Source: Verrucomicrobiota bacterium
Lineage (GTDB): Bacteria > Verrucomicrobiota > Verrucomicrobiia > Chthoniobacterales > JAFAMB01
Reading direction: 5' to 3'
Length of the DNA: 48,854 nucleotides
Assembly: GCA_019247695.1 (NCBI GenBank)
Contig: JAFBAP010000063.1
Coordinates: 1 to 48,854, forward strand
Within the stretch, counting starts at the first letter, position 1. Every line of letters starts with the position of its first letter. Position numbers and translations under genes: made by a program. The notes beneath the pieces were generated by a model. That model saw only the letters and a list, made by a program, of their open reading frames with translations, made no database searches and was not told the DNA's origin. Positions 24,230 to 32,420 of the stretch are shown here, one piece after another.

Positions 24230-25159
24230 ATGGACCAAGCCACCCACAATAAAATCGTTTCTTTCATCTGGGGCATTGCCGACGACGTATTGCGCGACCT
24301 TTTCAAGCGCGGCAAATACCCGGACGTCATTCTCCCCATGGCGGTCTTGCGCCGGCTCGACGCGGTGCTGGAGCCGACCAAAAAGGGCGTCCTTGAAGTA
24401 AAGGAAATGCTCGACCAAGCCGGCATCACGGAGCAGCGGGCCGCGCTTTGCCAAGCTTCCGGCCAGGCATTCTATAACACCTCGAAGTTCACCTTGCGCG
24501 ATCTCCGGTCTCGCAGCGGTCGGCAGCAGCTCCTGCAAGACTTTGGAGCTTACCTCGATGGCTTCTCGCCCAACGTCCAAGACATTCTGGACAACTTTAA
24601 GTTCCGCAACCAGATCCCCACGCTGTCGAAAGCCGACGCCCTCGGCACGCTGATCGAGAAGTTTCTCGACCCCGAGATCAACCTGAGTCCCAACCCGGTT
24701 CTCCACGGGGACGGCTCGCTCCGCCACCCGGCCATGGATAACCACGCCATGGGCACGGTGTTCGAAGAACTTGTTCGCCGCTTCAATGAAGAAAACAACG
24801 AAGAGGCCGGCGAGCACTGGACGCCCCGGGACGCCGTCAGGCTGATGGCAAACCTGATTTTTCTGCCCATTGCCGACGCGATCCAGTCCGGGTCGTACCT
24901 ACTCTACGACGGCGCGTGCGGTACCGGCGGCATGCTCACCTTGGCGGAAGAAACGCTTCAGCGCCTTGCCGCCCAACGAGGCAAGCAGGTCGTCACCCAC
25001 CTCTACGGCCAGGAGATCAACCCCGAAACCTACGCGATCTGCAAGGCTGACATGCTCCTGAAAGGCGAGGGAGCAAACGCTGACCAAATCGTCGGCGGTG
25101 CGGAATACTCCACCCTTTGTGGAGTTCGACTTCATGCTCTCCAACCCGCCTTACGGTAA
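24230..25159 (+). CDS. hsdM: Type I DNA methyltransferase HsdM, N-terminal fragment (frame-disrupted)
   Basis: The first 309 residues of a type I restriction-modification methylation subunit, which with HsdS methylates adenine. The N-terminal helical domain (IVSFIWGIADDVLRDLFKRG, MAVLRRLDAVLEPTK) precedes the AdoMet fold; motif I DGACGTGG starts at residue 227, and the helix/strand THLYGQEINPETYAICKADM follows. After GGAEYSTL the frame departs from the family: CGVRLHALQ is out of register, and the NPPY catalytic motif is instead in the next frame (25098-26552). The junction near 25112-25125 lacks about seven residues normally seen there, consistent with a small frame-shifting deletion. Start at ATG 24230; in-frame GTG/ATG alternatives exist 24 bp upstream. 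Probably part of a pseudogene unless frameshifting rescues it. Confidence 0.8.
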   Translation: MDQATHNKIVSFIWGIADDVLRDLFKRGKYPDVILPMAVLRRLDAVLEPTKKGVLEVKEMLDQAGITEQRAALCQASGQAFYNTSKFTLRDLRSRSGRQQLLQDFGAYLDGFSPNVQDILDNFKFRNQIPTLSKADALGTLIEKFLDPEINLSPNPVLHGDGSLRHPAMDNHAMGTVFEELVRRFNEENNEEAGEHWTPRDAVRLMANLIFLPIADAIQSGSYLLYDGACGTGGMLTLAEETLQRLAAQRGKQVVTHLYGQEINPETYAICKADMLLKGEGANADQIVGGAEYSTLCGVRLHALQPALR

Positions 25160-26552
25160 GAGCTGGAAAAAGGACCTGGAAGCGATGGGCGGAAAAGACG
25201 GGATTCGCGACCCGCGGTTTCGGATCACGCATGCCGGCGATGCCGAATACTCGCTGGTCACCCGCTCCAGCGATGGCCAGATGCTTTTCCTGGCAAACCT
25301 GGTTTCCAAGATGAACCACAAAACGGCGCTCGGTAGCCGCATCGCGGAGGTTCACAATGGCTCCTCGCTGTTCACCGGCGATGCTGGGCAAGGGGAGAGC
25401 AACATCCGGCGCTGGATCATCCAGAACGACTGGCTGGAAGCGATTGTTGCCCTGCCGCTGAACCTTTTTTACAACACCGGCATCGCCACGTACGTCTGGG
25501 TGCTCAGCAACCGCAAAGCCCCAGAGCGCCAAGGCAAGGTGCAGCTCATCGACGCCACCCAGTGGTTCCGGCCCTTGCGCAAAAACCTCGGCAAAAAGAA
25601 TTGCGAACTCTCCGAAGATGACATTCGCCGCGTCTGGGACGCTTACGCCGCCTTCGCGGAAACCGAGCAGTCGAAAATCTTTCCGAACGAGCATTTCGGT
25701 TACTGGAAAGTCACGGTTGAGCGCCCGCTGCGTTTGCACAGCCAGCTCACTATCAAAGCCATCGAGGCGCTCCGTTTCGCGTCTGGCGACGAGGACGTCC
25801 GTTCCGCGCTCTATGACGAGTTCGGTGAGGCGCTGTTCGAGAAATTTGTGAGCATCCAGCCTGCCCTGGAGAGACGGCTCACCGAATGGGGCACGGGTGA
25901 CGGGGAAGACGAGGATCAGGAAGACTCATCCCCTCGTAAGGGTATGCCGGAGAAGAAAAAGAAGAAGCTACTCGATGCCAAAACCTGGGAGCGCGACGCC
26001 CGTTTGGTGGATACCGCCATCAAGCTGCATGGAACGATCGGTGGGGACGTATTCGAGGACCACAATCGGTTCCGCGACGAGGTCGAGTGGGCGCTTAAGA
26101 AACTGGCGTGCAAGCTTTCCGGTCCCGACCTGAAGCTCATCCTTCGGGCCGTGAGCTGGCGAGACGAAACTGCTCCGGCGGTCATCGCCAAGGTGCACAA
26201 AAGCGGCAAAGTTACGCCTGACCCGCTCCACGGCCGGTACGAGGCCGAGGTGGATGGGCGCACCTGCGTCGTGGAATACGAACCGGACAGCGAGCTGCGC
26301 GACACCGAACAGGTGCCGCTGCTGAAGCCGGGCGGCATCGAAGCTTTCCTTCGGCGGGAAGTCCTGCCCTACACGCACGATGCCTGGTTCGACGAAAGCA
26401 AAACCCAGATCGGCTACGAAATCAGCTTCACCCGCCACTTTTACAAGCCTCAGCCGCTCCGCACGCTGGACGAAATCCGGGCCGACATCCTGGCGCTCGA
26501 AAAGGAAACCGAGGGACTGCTCTCCGAGATTGTGAAGGGAGGCCATCTGTGA
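25098..26552 (+). CDS. hsdM: Type I DNA methyltransferase HsdM, C-terminal fragment with NPPY motif
   Basis: A 484-residue open frame, GTG-initiated by position, continues HsdM: EFDFMLSNPPYGKSWKKDLE holds the adenine-methyltransferase motif IV (NPPY), followed by SLVTRSSDGQMLFLANLVSK, SRIAEVHNGSSLFTGDAGQG and ALPLNLFYNTGIATYVWVLS, all typical of the family. The C-terminal 200 residues are the usual helical tail that contacts HsdS. It overlaps the N-terminal fragment by 62 bp in the +1 frame. The remaining sequence is free of stops, suggesting the lesion is recent. As two separate proteins, motif I and motif IV would be on different chains, as in some split methyltransferases, but the missing residues make a functional split less likely. 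The stop overlaps the GTG of the next gene by 4 bp. Confidence 0.8.
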   Translation: MRNTPPFVEFDFMLSNPPYGKSWKKDLEAMGGKDGIRDPRFRITHAGDAEYSLVTRSSDGQMLFLANLVSKMNHKTALGSRIAEVHNGSSLFTGDAGQGESNIRRWIIQNDWLEAIVALPLNLFYNTGIATYVWVLSNRKAPERQGKVQLIDATQWFRPLRKNLGKKNCELSEDDIRRVWDAYAAFAETEQSKIFPNEHFGYWKVTVERPLRLHSQLTIKAIEALRFASGDEDVRSALYDEFGEALFEKFVSIQPALERRLTEWGTGDGEDEDQEDSSPRKGMPEKKKKKLLDAKTWERDARLVDTAIKLHGTIGGDVFEDHNRFRDEVEWALKKLACKLSGPDLKLILRAVSWRDETAPAVIAKVHKSGKVTPDPLHGRYEAEVDGRTCVVEYEPDSELRDTEQVPLLKPGGIEAFLRREVLPYTHDAWFDESKTQIGYEISFTRHFYKPQPLRTLDEIRADILALEKETEGLLSEIVKGGHL

Positions 26553-27958
26553 GCACGACCCCAGCACAGATTGACCTTTGGCGCAGCGCATCCTCCGAAC
26601 ACCAGCGTCTTGAATTCAAGGAAGCAAAAACTGGCTTCGATTATCACAAGACTTGCAAATATTGCATTGCTCTCGCCAACGAAGGTGGTGGCCAGCTGCT
26701 GCTTGGAGTGGCTGACGAGCCGCCGCGTCCCGTCGTCGGTACCGCCGCTGTAAACGATCCCGTCAACATGGCGGAGAAGCTGTTCCAAACACTTGGATTT
26801 CGCGTCGATGTTGATGAGGTGAACCATCCCGACGGACGCGTCGTCGTGTTTCGCATTCCATCGCGACCTCGCGGGACGGCTTACCATCTGGATGGAGCTT
26901 ACCTCATGCGGTCAGGGGAGAGGCTAGTACCCATGAGCGAAGATCAGTTGCGCCGCATCTTCGCCGAGGGCGAACCGGACTGGCTGGAAGAAAGCACCCA
27001 ACAGCAACTGGACGCCCAGCAAGTTGTGGAATTGCTGGATACCCAGTCGTTTTTTGAATTGCTGAAGCTGCCTTACCCCTCCGAACAAAAAGGCGTGCTC
27101 GACCGCCTCGTTCAAGAGCGCTTGGTGGAGTTTGACGGCAGCGCCTACACGATCCGACGGCTCGGTGCACTCCTGTTGGCCAAGCGGCTGCAAGATTTCC
27201 CGGACATTTCCCGGAAAGCTCCACGCGTGGTGGTTTACACCGGTACCTCGAAGCTCGACACCAAGTTGGACCAACTTGGCACCAGGGGTTACGCCGCGGG
27301 CTTTCAGGGACTTGTCCGGTTCATCATGGGGCAACTCCCGCAGAACGAAGTGATCGAGGACGCTTTGAGAAAAGAGGTCAAACTCGTGCCGGAGATCACC
27401 ATCCGTGAGTTAGTGGCCAACGCTCTCATCCACCAGGACTTTCGCATCACTGGAGCGTCCATGATGGTGGAGATTTATGGTGACCGCATCGAAATTTCCA
27501 ATCCCGGCGAACCCGTAGTCCCAGTCGAGCGGTTCATCGACGGTTACCAGTCTCGTAATGAACGCTTGGCCGACTTGATGCGCCGCATGCGTATCTGCGA
27601 GGAGAAGAGCAGTGGTATCGACAAGGTGGTCCATGCGGCAGAGGTTTATCAGCTCCCCGCTCCAGATTTCCGCACCGGTCACCGCCGCACTGTTGTAGTG
27701 ATCTTTGGCCCGAGAGATTTCGAAGAGATGGACCGGGACGACCGTATCCGCGCCTGTTACCAGCACTGTGCTCTTAAGTGGGTAATGGGCGAACGAATGA
27801 CCAATCAATCTCTTCGTGAGCGTTTTCACTTAGCGGAGAGCAAGAGCGCCAGCGTCTCCCAGGTCATTGCCGCGGCCATCGAAACCGGAGTCATCAAGCC
27901 GGACGAAAAAGTCGGCGCTTCTCGGAAATTCGCGCGCTATCTCCCCTATTGGGCCTAA
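26549..27958 (+). CDS. AlbA_2/Schlafen-like ATP-binding protein (COG2865)
   Basis: This 469-residue protein has an N-terminal AlbA_2 domain (HQRLEFKEAKTGFDYHKTCK, then ALANEGGGQLLLGVADEPP, residues about 17-65), a central helical region (about 140-260) and a C-terminal GHKL-like segment ELVANALIHQDFRITGASMM plus VEIYGDRIEISNPGE, as in RecG-like COG2865 proteins often annotated as transcriptional regulators. A winged-helix-like end (RFHLAESKSASVSQVI) closes the protein. It is coupled to hsdM (4-bp GTGA overlap) and precedes hsdS. Genes of this group are common guests in type I RM loci; regulation of the locus or an independent anti-phage function have been proposed for such guests, neither proven here. 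Confidence 0.8.
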   Translation: MSTTPAQIDLWRSASSEHQRLEFKEAKTGFDYHKTCKYCIALANEGGGQLLLGVADEPPRPVVGTAAVNDPVNMAEKLFQTLGFRVDVDEVNHPDGRVVVFRIPSRPRGTAYHLDGAYLMRSGERLVPMSEDQLRRIFAEGEPDWLEESTQQQLDAQQVVELLDTQSFFELLKLPYPSEQKGVLDRLVQERLVEFDGSAYTIRRLGALLLAKRLQDFPDISRKAPRVVVYTGTSKLDTKLDQLGTRGYAAGFQGLVRFIMGQLPQNEVIEDALRKEVKLVPEITIRELVANALIHQDFRITGASMMVEIYGDRIEISNPGEPVVPVERFIDGYQSRNERLADLMRRMRICEEKSSGIDKVVHAAEVYQLPAPDFRTGHRRTVVVIFGPRDFEEMDRDDRIRACYQHCALKWVMGERMTNQSLRERFHLAESKSASVSQVIAAAIETGVIKPDEKVGASRKFARYLPYWA

Positions 27959-27962
27959 AAAT

Positions 27963-28039
27963 TTATTTAAGCGCAACCCAAATGAAACCACCGCTTTACG
28001 CACAAATACCTCAGAATAAAGAACTTCCTTATTTAAGCG
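27963..28039 (+). repeat. 11-bp direct repeat in the hsdS leader
   Basis: ttatttaagcg occurs at 27963-27973 and again at 28029-28039 in an AT-richer stretch between the AlbA_2 gene and hsdS. Two copies 66 bp apart could be binding sites for the locus regulator or the remains of an insertion. It is the only clear signal in this 124-bp gap. Confidence 0.4.
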
Positions 28040-28082
28040 TTTGCCCGCGCCTTGAGGCCGTCGCGTGGAAACGGAGCCAGCC

Positions 28083-28889
28083 ATGATCCATGGCCTCAAG
28101 CCTTACCCGGAATACAAACCCTCCGGCATCCCTTGGCTCGGCGAGATCCCGCAACATTGGGAATTGGTTCCGCTCAAGAGCATCTGCACCATTCAATCAG
28201 GCGTGACTCTCGGCAAGCTCTACATCGGTGAAGACTTGACTGAGTTTCCGTATCTGCGTGTTGCGAATGTCCAGGCTGGCAGGCTCGACCTTTTAACAGT
28301 GAAAACTCTGCGCCTGCCTTCTCACGAAGCGAAACGTTCAATGCTTCAGAAGGGTGACGTTCTAATGACTGAAGGCGGAGACCCGGACAAACTTGGTCGC
28401 GGCTGCATTTGGAATGGCGAAATCAGCCCATGCCTTCATCAAAATCATGTCTTTGCAGTGAGGCCGAATAGCGACCGACTACGCCCGCATTTCCTCGCTG
28501 CGCTCCTGGGGTCGCATTACGCAAAGCTCTATTTTCTGCGCACGGCTAAACAGACCACCAATCTCGCCTCGACCAACAAGACCACCATCGGTCAGTTTCG
28601 CGTGCTTCTGCCGAGCGTGGATGAGCAAGATGCAATGCTGCGCGGTCTGGAAGTGGCGGTAAGCCCAGTCACCACCGCTATTCGCCACATCGAGCGTGAA
28701 ATTGCCTTGCTGCGTGAATACCGGACCCGGCTCATCACAGACGTGGTGACAGGCAAGCTGGACGTGCGCGAAGCCGCTCGCCACCTGCCTGCTGAGCCGG
28801 AAACCGAGGAATTTACGGCAATGGATGAGGCGGACGACACGGTTGAAGGCGCATCGTCCGCGTTGGACGAGGAGAACATCACAGCGTGA
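28083..28889 (+). CDS. hsdS: Type I restriction specificity subunit HsdS, single-TRD form
   Basis: A 268-residue specificity subunit; usual HsdS proteins are 400-450 residues with two target-recognition domains. The start is typical (YPEYKPSGIPWLGEIPQHWE), then one TRD (about 35-195, including LRVANVQAGRLDL and GDVLMTEGGDPDKLGRG), then the conserved helical region IRHIEREIALLREYRTRLIT and DVVTGKLDVREAA. The ~40-residue acidic tail is additional. The ATG at 28083 is preceded by GGAG about 7 bp away, so it is preferred over GTG 28065. In full-size HsdS the PSGxxWLGEIPxHW motif also occurs in the middle of the protein; recombination between the two copies could have removed one TRD. A half-size HsdS can work as a dimer, giving a symmetric site, in some systems. 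Confidence 0.85.
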   Translation: MIHGLKPYPEYKPSGIPWLGEIPQHWELVPLKSICTIQSGVTLGKLYIGEDLTEFPYLRVANVQAGRLDLLTVKTLRLPSHEAKRSMLQKGDVLMTEGGDPDKLGRGCIWNGEISPCLHQNHVFAVRPNSDRLRPHFLAALLGSHYAKLYFLRTAKQTTNLASTNKTTIGQFRVLLPSVDEQDAMLRGLEVAVSPVTTAIRHIEREIALLREYRTRLITDVVTGKLDVREAARHLPAEPETEEFTAMDEADDTVEGASSALDEENITA

Positions 28890-28933
28890 TCGGTGCCTAC
28901 CGGACCATCTACACGACATCACCCTAATCAGCG

Positions 28934-31927
28934 ATGCCCACAACCGATACCTCTGAGCGGGGCCTGGAGAGCCTCATCATCCGCCACATGACTGGAACGG
29001 ATGGGCTTTTCGCTGACAACGGCGCTGAAGCGGTGCAGGAGGCACCTGCAGCGTTACCGGGTGGCACCGGCTGGATTGCAGGCCGGAGCAGCGATTACGA
29101 CCGGACCCACGCGCTCGACGCGGTGCAACTCTTTATGTTCCTCGCGGCGACCCAGCCTGAAGAAGTCAAGAAGCTGGGGATCACCAGCTACACCGACTCA
29201 AAGAACCCCGCACGCCTCAAGTTCCTCGCGCGCGTGCAGTCGGAAATCACCAGGCGCGGCGTGATCGACGTCCTGCGGCACGGCATCAAGCACGGGCCAG
29301 TGGCGGTCGATCTGTTTTACGGGATGCCCTCGCCGGGGAACACCAAAGCCGAGGCGCGGCACGCGGCGAACCGTTTCAGCGTGACCAGGCAGCTCCGTTA
29401 CAGCCTCGACCAAAGCCGGTGGGCCTTGGACCTGTGTTTGTTCATAAACGGCCTGCCGGTGGCTACTTTTGAGCTGAAGAACAGCCTGACCAAGCAGACG
29501 GTGGAAGATGCCGTTGAGCAATACCGGCGCGATCGTGACCCTCGCGAACTGCTCTTTCAGTTTGGGCGCTCCGTGGTGCATTTTGCGGTGGATGACCAGG
29601 AGGTGCGCATGTGTACCGACCTGAGGGGTAAAGGCTCCTGGTTTTTGCCGCATAACCAGGGCTGGAACGACGGCGCCGGTAACCCGCCGAACCCGGACGG
29701 GCTAAAGACGGATTACCTCTGGAAATGCCTCCTCACGCCGCGGAGTCTGACGGACATTCTCGAAAACTACGCTCAGGTCATCGAGGAAAAGAACGAAAAG
29801 ACCGGCAAGAAGAAATGGAAGCAGGTTTTTCCGCGTTTCCATCAACTCGACGTCGTCCGGCGGCTTCTGGCCGACGTGACCGAGCACGGTGCCGGCCGCC
29901 GCTACCTCATCCAGCATTCGGCCGGCAGCGGCAAATCGAATTCTATTGCCTGGCTGGCGCATCAGCTCATCGGTGCGCGCAAGGATGGGAAAGAAGTCTT
30001 CAATTCGATCATCGTCGTGACCGACCGGCGCATCCTTGACCAGCAGATCGAGGCCACAATCAAGCAGTTCGCTCAGGTGGGTGCGACTGTCGGTCACGCA
30101 GGGCATTCGGGCGACTTGCGAAAGTACATTGAGGGCGGGAAGAAGATCATCATTTCTACAGTCCAGAAGTTCCCGTTTATACTCGACGAGATCGGCGACG
30201 AACACCGAGGCCGCACCTTCGCGATCATCATCGACGAGGCGCATTCCAGCCAGGGCGGTAAAACCTCCACGGCGATGAGTGAGGCCCTCACCGACCCGGA
30301 GGACACGGTCAACGACGCGCTTCAAGAGCGCATGGAGGCGCGAAAGATGCTGACGAACGCCAGCTATTTTGCGTTTACCGCGACCCCGAAGAACAAAACG
30401 CTCGAAATCTTCGGCGAGCCCGAGCCCACCACTGACGGCAAGGTGCGGCGCCGGCCGTTCCACAGCTACACCATGAAACAGGCCATCCAGGAAGGATTCA
30501 TCCTGGACGTACTCAAGAGCTATACCCCGGTCAACAGCTATTACAAGCTGGTGAAAACGGTCGAGAGCGACCCGGAGTTTGACACCAAAAAGGCAAATAA
30601 GGAGCTGCGCCGCTACGTCGAAAGCCACGATCACGCCATCCGGCTGAAGGCCGAGGTCATGGTCGACCACTTCCACGAACAGGTGCTCGCCTTAAACAAG
30701 ATCGGCGGCCAAGCACGGGCAATGGTGGTTTGCAGCGGTATCGAACGGGCGATCCAATATTTGTATGCGATCCGCGGTTACCTCCAGGAGCGGAAGAGTC
30801 TGTATCAGGCAATCATCGCCTTTTCCGGCGAGCCCGAATTCAAGGGAGTAAAGGTCACCGAAGCCTCGCTGAACGGTTTTCCGAGCTCAGCAATCGCTGA
30901 CCGGATCCAGGAGGATCCGTATCGGTTCCTGATCTGCGCGGATAAGTTCCAGACCGGTTATGATGAGCCGCTTTTGCACACCATGTACGTGGACAAGTCC
31001 CTGGCCGGCATTAAAGCCGTGCAGACGCTCTCACGCCTGAACCGGGCGCATCCACAGAAGCACGACGTGTTTGTCCTCGATTTCCTGAACGACGTTGACA
31101 CGATCACCAAGGCGTTCTCCGATTATTACCGAACCACGGTCCTCAGCGAGGAAACGGATCCCAACAAACTGCACGACCTCAAGGCGGCGCTGGACGGTTA
31201 CCAACTCTACGCACCCGACGAGATCAACGCGTTTGTGGCGTTTTACCTCGAGAATGCGGTACGTGATAAACTCGACCCGATCCTCGACCGGTGCGTTGCC
31301 GTTTATAAAGAGCAACTGGACGAGGATGGCCAGGTCGATTTCAAAGGCAAAGCCAAGGCGTTCGTCCGCACCTATGACTTCCTGGCCTCGATCCTGCCGT
31401 ATACGACTGCCGACTGGGAAAAGCTTTCGATTTTCCTGAATTTCCTGGTTCCGAAGCTGCCCGCCCCGAAAGAAGAAGACTTGTCCAAAGGCATCTTGGA
31501 GTCCATCGACATGGACAGCTACCGCGCCGAAAAGAAGGCTGCGATGAGAATCCTGCTGCCCGACGAGGGTGCCGAGATCGAACCGGTGCCGACGAGCGGC
31601 GGCGGGCGTAAGGCCGAGGTGGAGCTGGATCGCCTGAGCAACATCCTTAAGACGTTCAATGACCAGTTCGGGACCCTGTTTACGGACGCTGACCGGGTTG
31701 CCAAGCCGATCAAAGAAGACATTGCGCCCAAAGTTGCCGGCGACCAGGCGTACCAGAACGCCAAGAAGAACACGCCGAGCACGGCGCGCTTGGAGCACGA
31801 CAAGGCGCTTGAACGAGTGGTTGTGGCGCTGCTTAAGGATGACACGGAACTTTACAAACAGTTTTTTCAGAACCAATCATTTCGCCGCTTCCTGACCGAC
31901 ACGGTCCATACGCTCACAAGCGCGTAA
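28934..31927 (+). CDS. hsdR: Type I restriction endonuclease HsdR
   Basis: This 997-residue motor/nuclease subunit is full length. The N-terminal PD-(D/E)xK nuclease holds LDLCLFINGLPVATFELKNS (Asp, Glu, Lys at about 174-182). The SF2 translocase follows: motif I HSAGSGKSNSIAWLAH near 328-340, DEAH box IIIDEAHSSQGGKT near 433, motif III AFTATPKN, DKFQTGYDEP and TLSRLNRAHPQKHDVFVLDF. The C-terminal 200 residues form the helical domain that docks on the methyltransferase core. The gene starts 44 bp after hsdS and has no visible damage. With hsdM disrupted, an active HsdR would lack its core complex and so probably does not restrict; host methylation would also be missing. Check against the lesion in hsdM. 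Confidence 0.9.
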   Translation: MPTTDTSERGLESLIIRHMTGTDGLFADNGAEAVQEAPAALPGGTGWIAGRSSDYDRTHALDAVQLFMFLAATQPEEVKKLGITSYTDSKNPARLKFLARVQSEITRRGVIDVLRHGIKHGPVAVDLFYGMPSPGNTKAEARHAANRFSVTRQLRYSLDQSRWALDLCLFINGLPVATFELKNSLTKQTVEDAVEQYRRDRDPRELLFQFGRSVVHFAVDDQEVRMCTDLRGKGSWFLPHNQGWNDGAGNPPNPDGLKTDYLWKCLLTPRSLTDILENYAQVIEEKNEKTGKKKWKQVFPRFHQLDVVRRLLADVTEHGAGRRYLIQHSAGSGKSNSIAWLAHQLIGARKDGKEVFNSIIVVTDRRILDQQIEATIKQFAQVGATVGHAGHSGDLRKYIEGGKKIIISTVQKFPFILDEIGDEHRGRTFAIIIDEAHSSQGGKTSTAMSEALTDPEDTVNDALQERMEARKMLTNASYFAFTATPKNKTLEIFGEPEPTTDGKVRRRPFHSYTMKQAIQEGFILDVLKSYTPVNSYYKLVKTVESDPEFDTKKANKELRRYVESHDHAIRLKAEVMVDHFHEQVLALNKIGGQARAMVVCSGIERAIQYLYAIRGYLQERKSLYQAIIAFSGEPEFKGVKVTEASLNGFPSSAIADRIQEDPYRFLICADKFQTGYDEPLLHTMYVDKSLAGIKAVQTLSRLNRAHPQKHDVFVLDFLNDVDTITKAFSDYYRTTVLSEETDPNKLHDLKAALDGYQLYAPDEINAFVAFYLENAVRDKLDPILDRCVAVYKEQLDEDGQVDFKGKAKAFVRTYDFLASILPYTTADWEKLSIFLNFLVPKLPAPKEEDLSKGILESIDMDSYRAEKKAAMRILLPDEGAEIEPVPTSGGGRKAEVELDRLSNILKTFNDQFGTLFTDADRVAKPIKEDIAPKVAGDQAYQNAKKNTPSTARLEHDKALERVVVALLKDDTELYKQFFQNQSFRRFLTDTVHTLTSA

Positions 31928-32212
31928 GCCGTGGTATCTGCTCTTATAAATCGAGACCGCCACCTTCGGCAGTCTGTACGAACTCCACGGAACGGCGAAC
32001 TGCGTTGGCCTTCGGGAGCTTACGTTGGCCATTCACCCTTGGGGAAGGCCACGCGCCTACATTGGCGGGTCCGATGACCCGTCATCCAACTGTCCCGGAT
32101 CCACCCAGCCCCGTCCGCAACCGAATACGAGGCTTGGTATTATGACTTCTTTTATGACTTACACACGTTTTCGAGGCCGAATCTACGTAAGTCCTTGGAA
32201 ATGAAGGAGTGG

Positions 32213-32283
32213 AGCGGGTGAAGGGAATCGAACCCTCGTATGCAGCTTGGGAAGCTGCCGTTCTACCATTGAACTACACCCGC
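32213..32283 (-). tRNA. tRNA-Gly (anticodon CCC)
   Basis: Read on the minus strand, 71 bases fold as a cloverleaf: acceptor GCGGGTG...CACCCGC, D arm GTTCAATGGTAGAAC, anticodon stem GCAGC/GCTGC with loop TTCCCAA (anticodon CCC, reading GGG), T arm GAGGG-TTCGATT-CCCTT, discriminator T. The CCA is encoded at 32212-32210. This is the intact insertion target of the island: its last 27 bases recur at 21346-21372. Located 137 bp upstream of the RNase R gene, on the other strand. Confidence 0.93.
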
Positions 32284-32420
32284 AGCGCTGTGAGGTCCGC
32301 AATATGGACGGCAATTTCAGCTTTGCCAATCACGAAATGTTGCCTCGTAAAAGGTCCGCCGTCCGAAGTAGTAGAGGATAAGGACAACGATCAATACGAT
32401 CTCAGGACGTTTTAAAACCC

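Larger units (their letters stand above)
21346..32283. mobile_element. Genomic island in tRNA-Gly carrying a type I RM locus and a KAP ATPase
   Basis: About 10.9 kb lie between the 27-bp copy at 21346 and the intact tRNA-Gly gene at 32213-32283. On the minus strand the order is intact tRNA, cargo, displaced 3' end: the geometry of integration by a tRNA-targeting tyrosine recombinase. The cargo is a terminase-small-subunit-like protein, a KAP ATPase and a type I restriction-modification locus. Several genes (the ATPase, the AlbA_2 protein and hsdS) have visibly lower GC than the housekeeping genes outside. No integrase, excisionase or replication gene is present, so the island is probably fixed or was mobilised by functions elsewhere. 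Confidence 0.7.

Noticed and set aside
24068-24817. Minus-strand frame of 249 codons across the start of hsdM
   Set aside because: Opposes a clear HsdM N-terminus. Its last 35 residues outside hsdM look regular, but I know no family and see no start or RBS, so it is not called.
25113-25119. CCCTTTG as a -1 slippery heptamer in hsdM
   Set aside because: The heptamer is not in the required phase for the first frame, and the needed shift is +1 (or -2), not -1.
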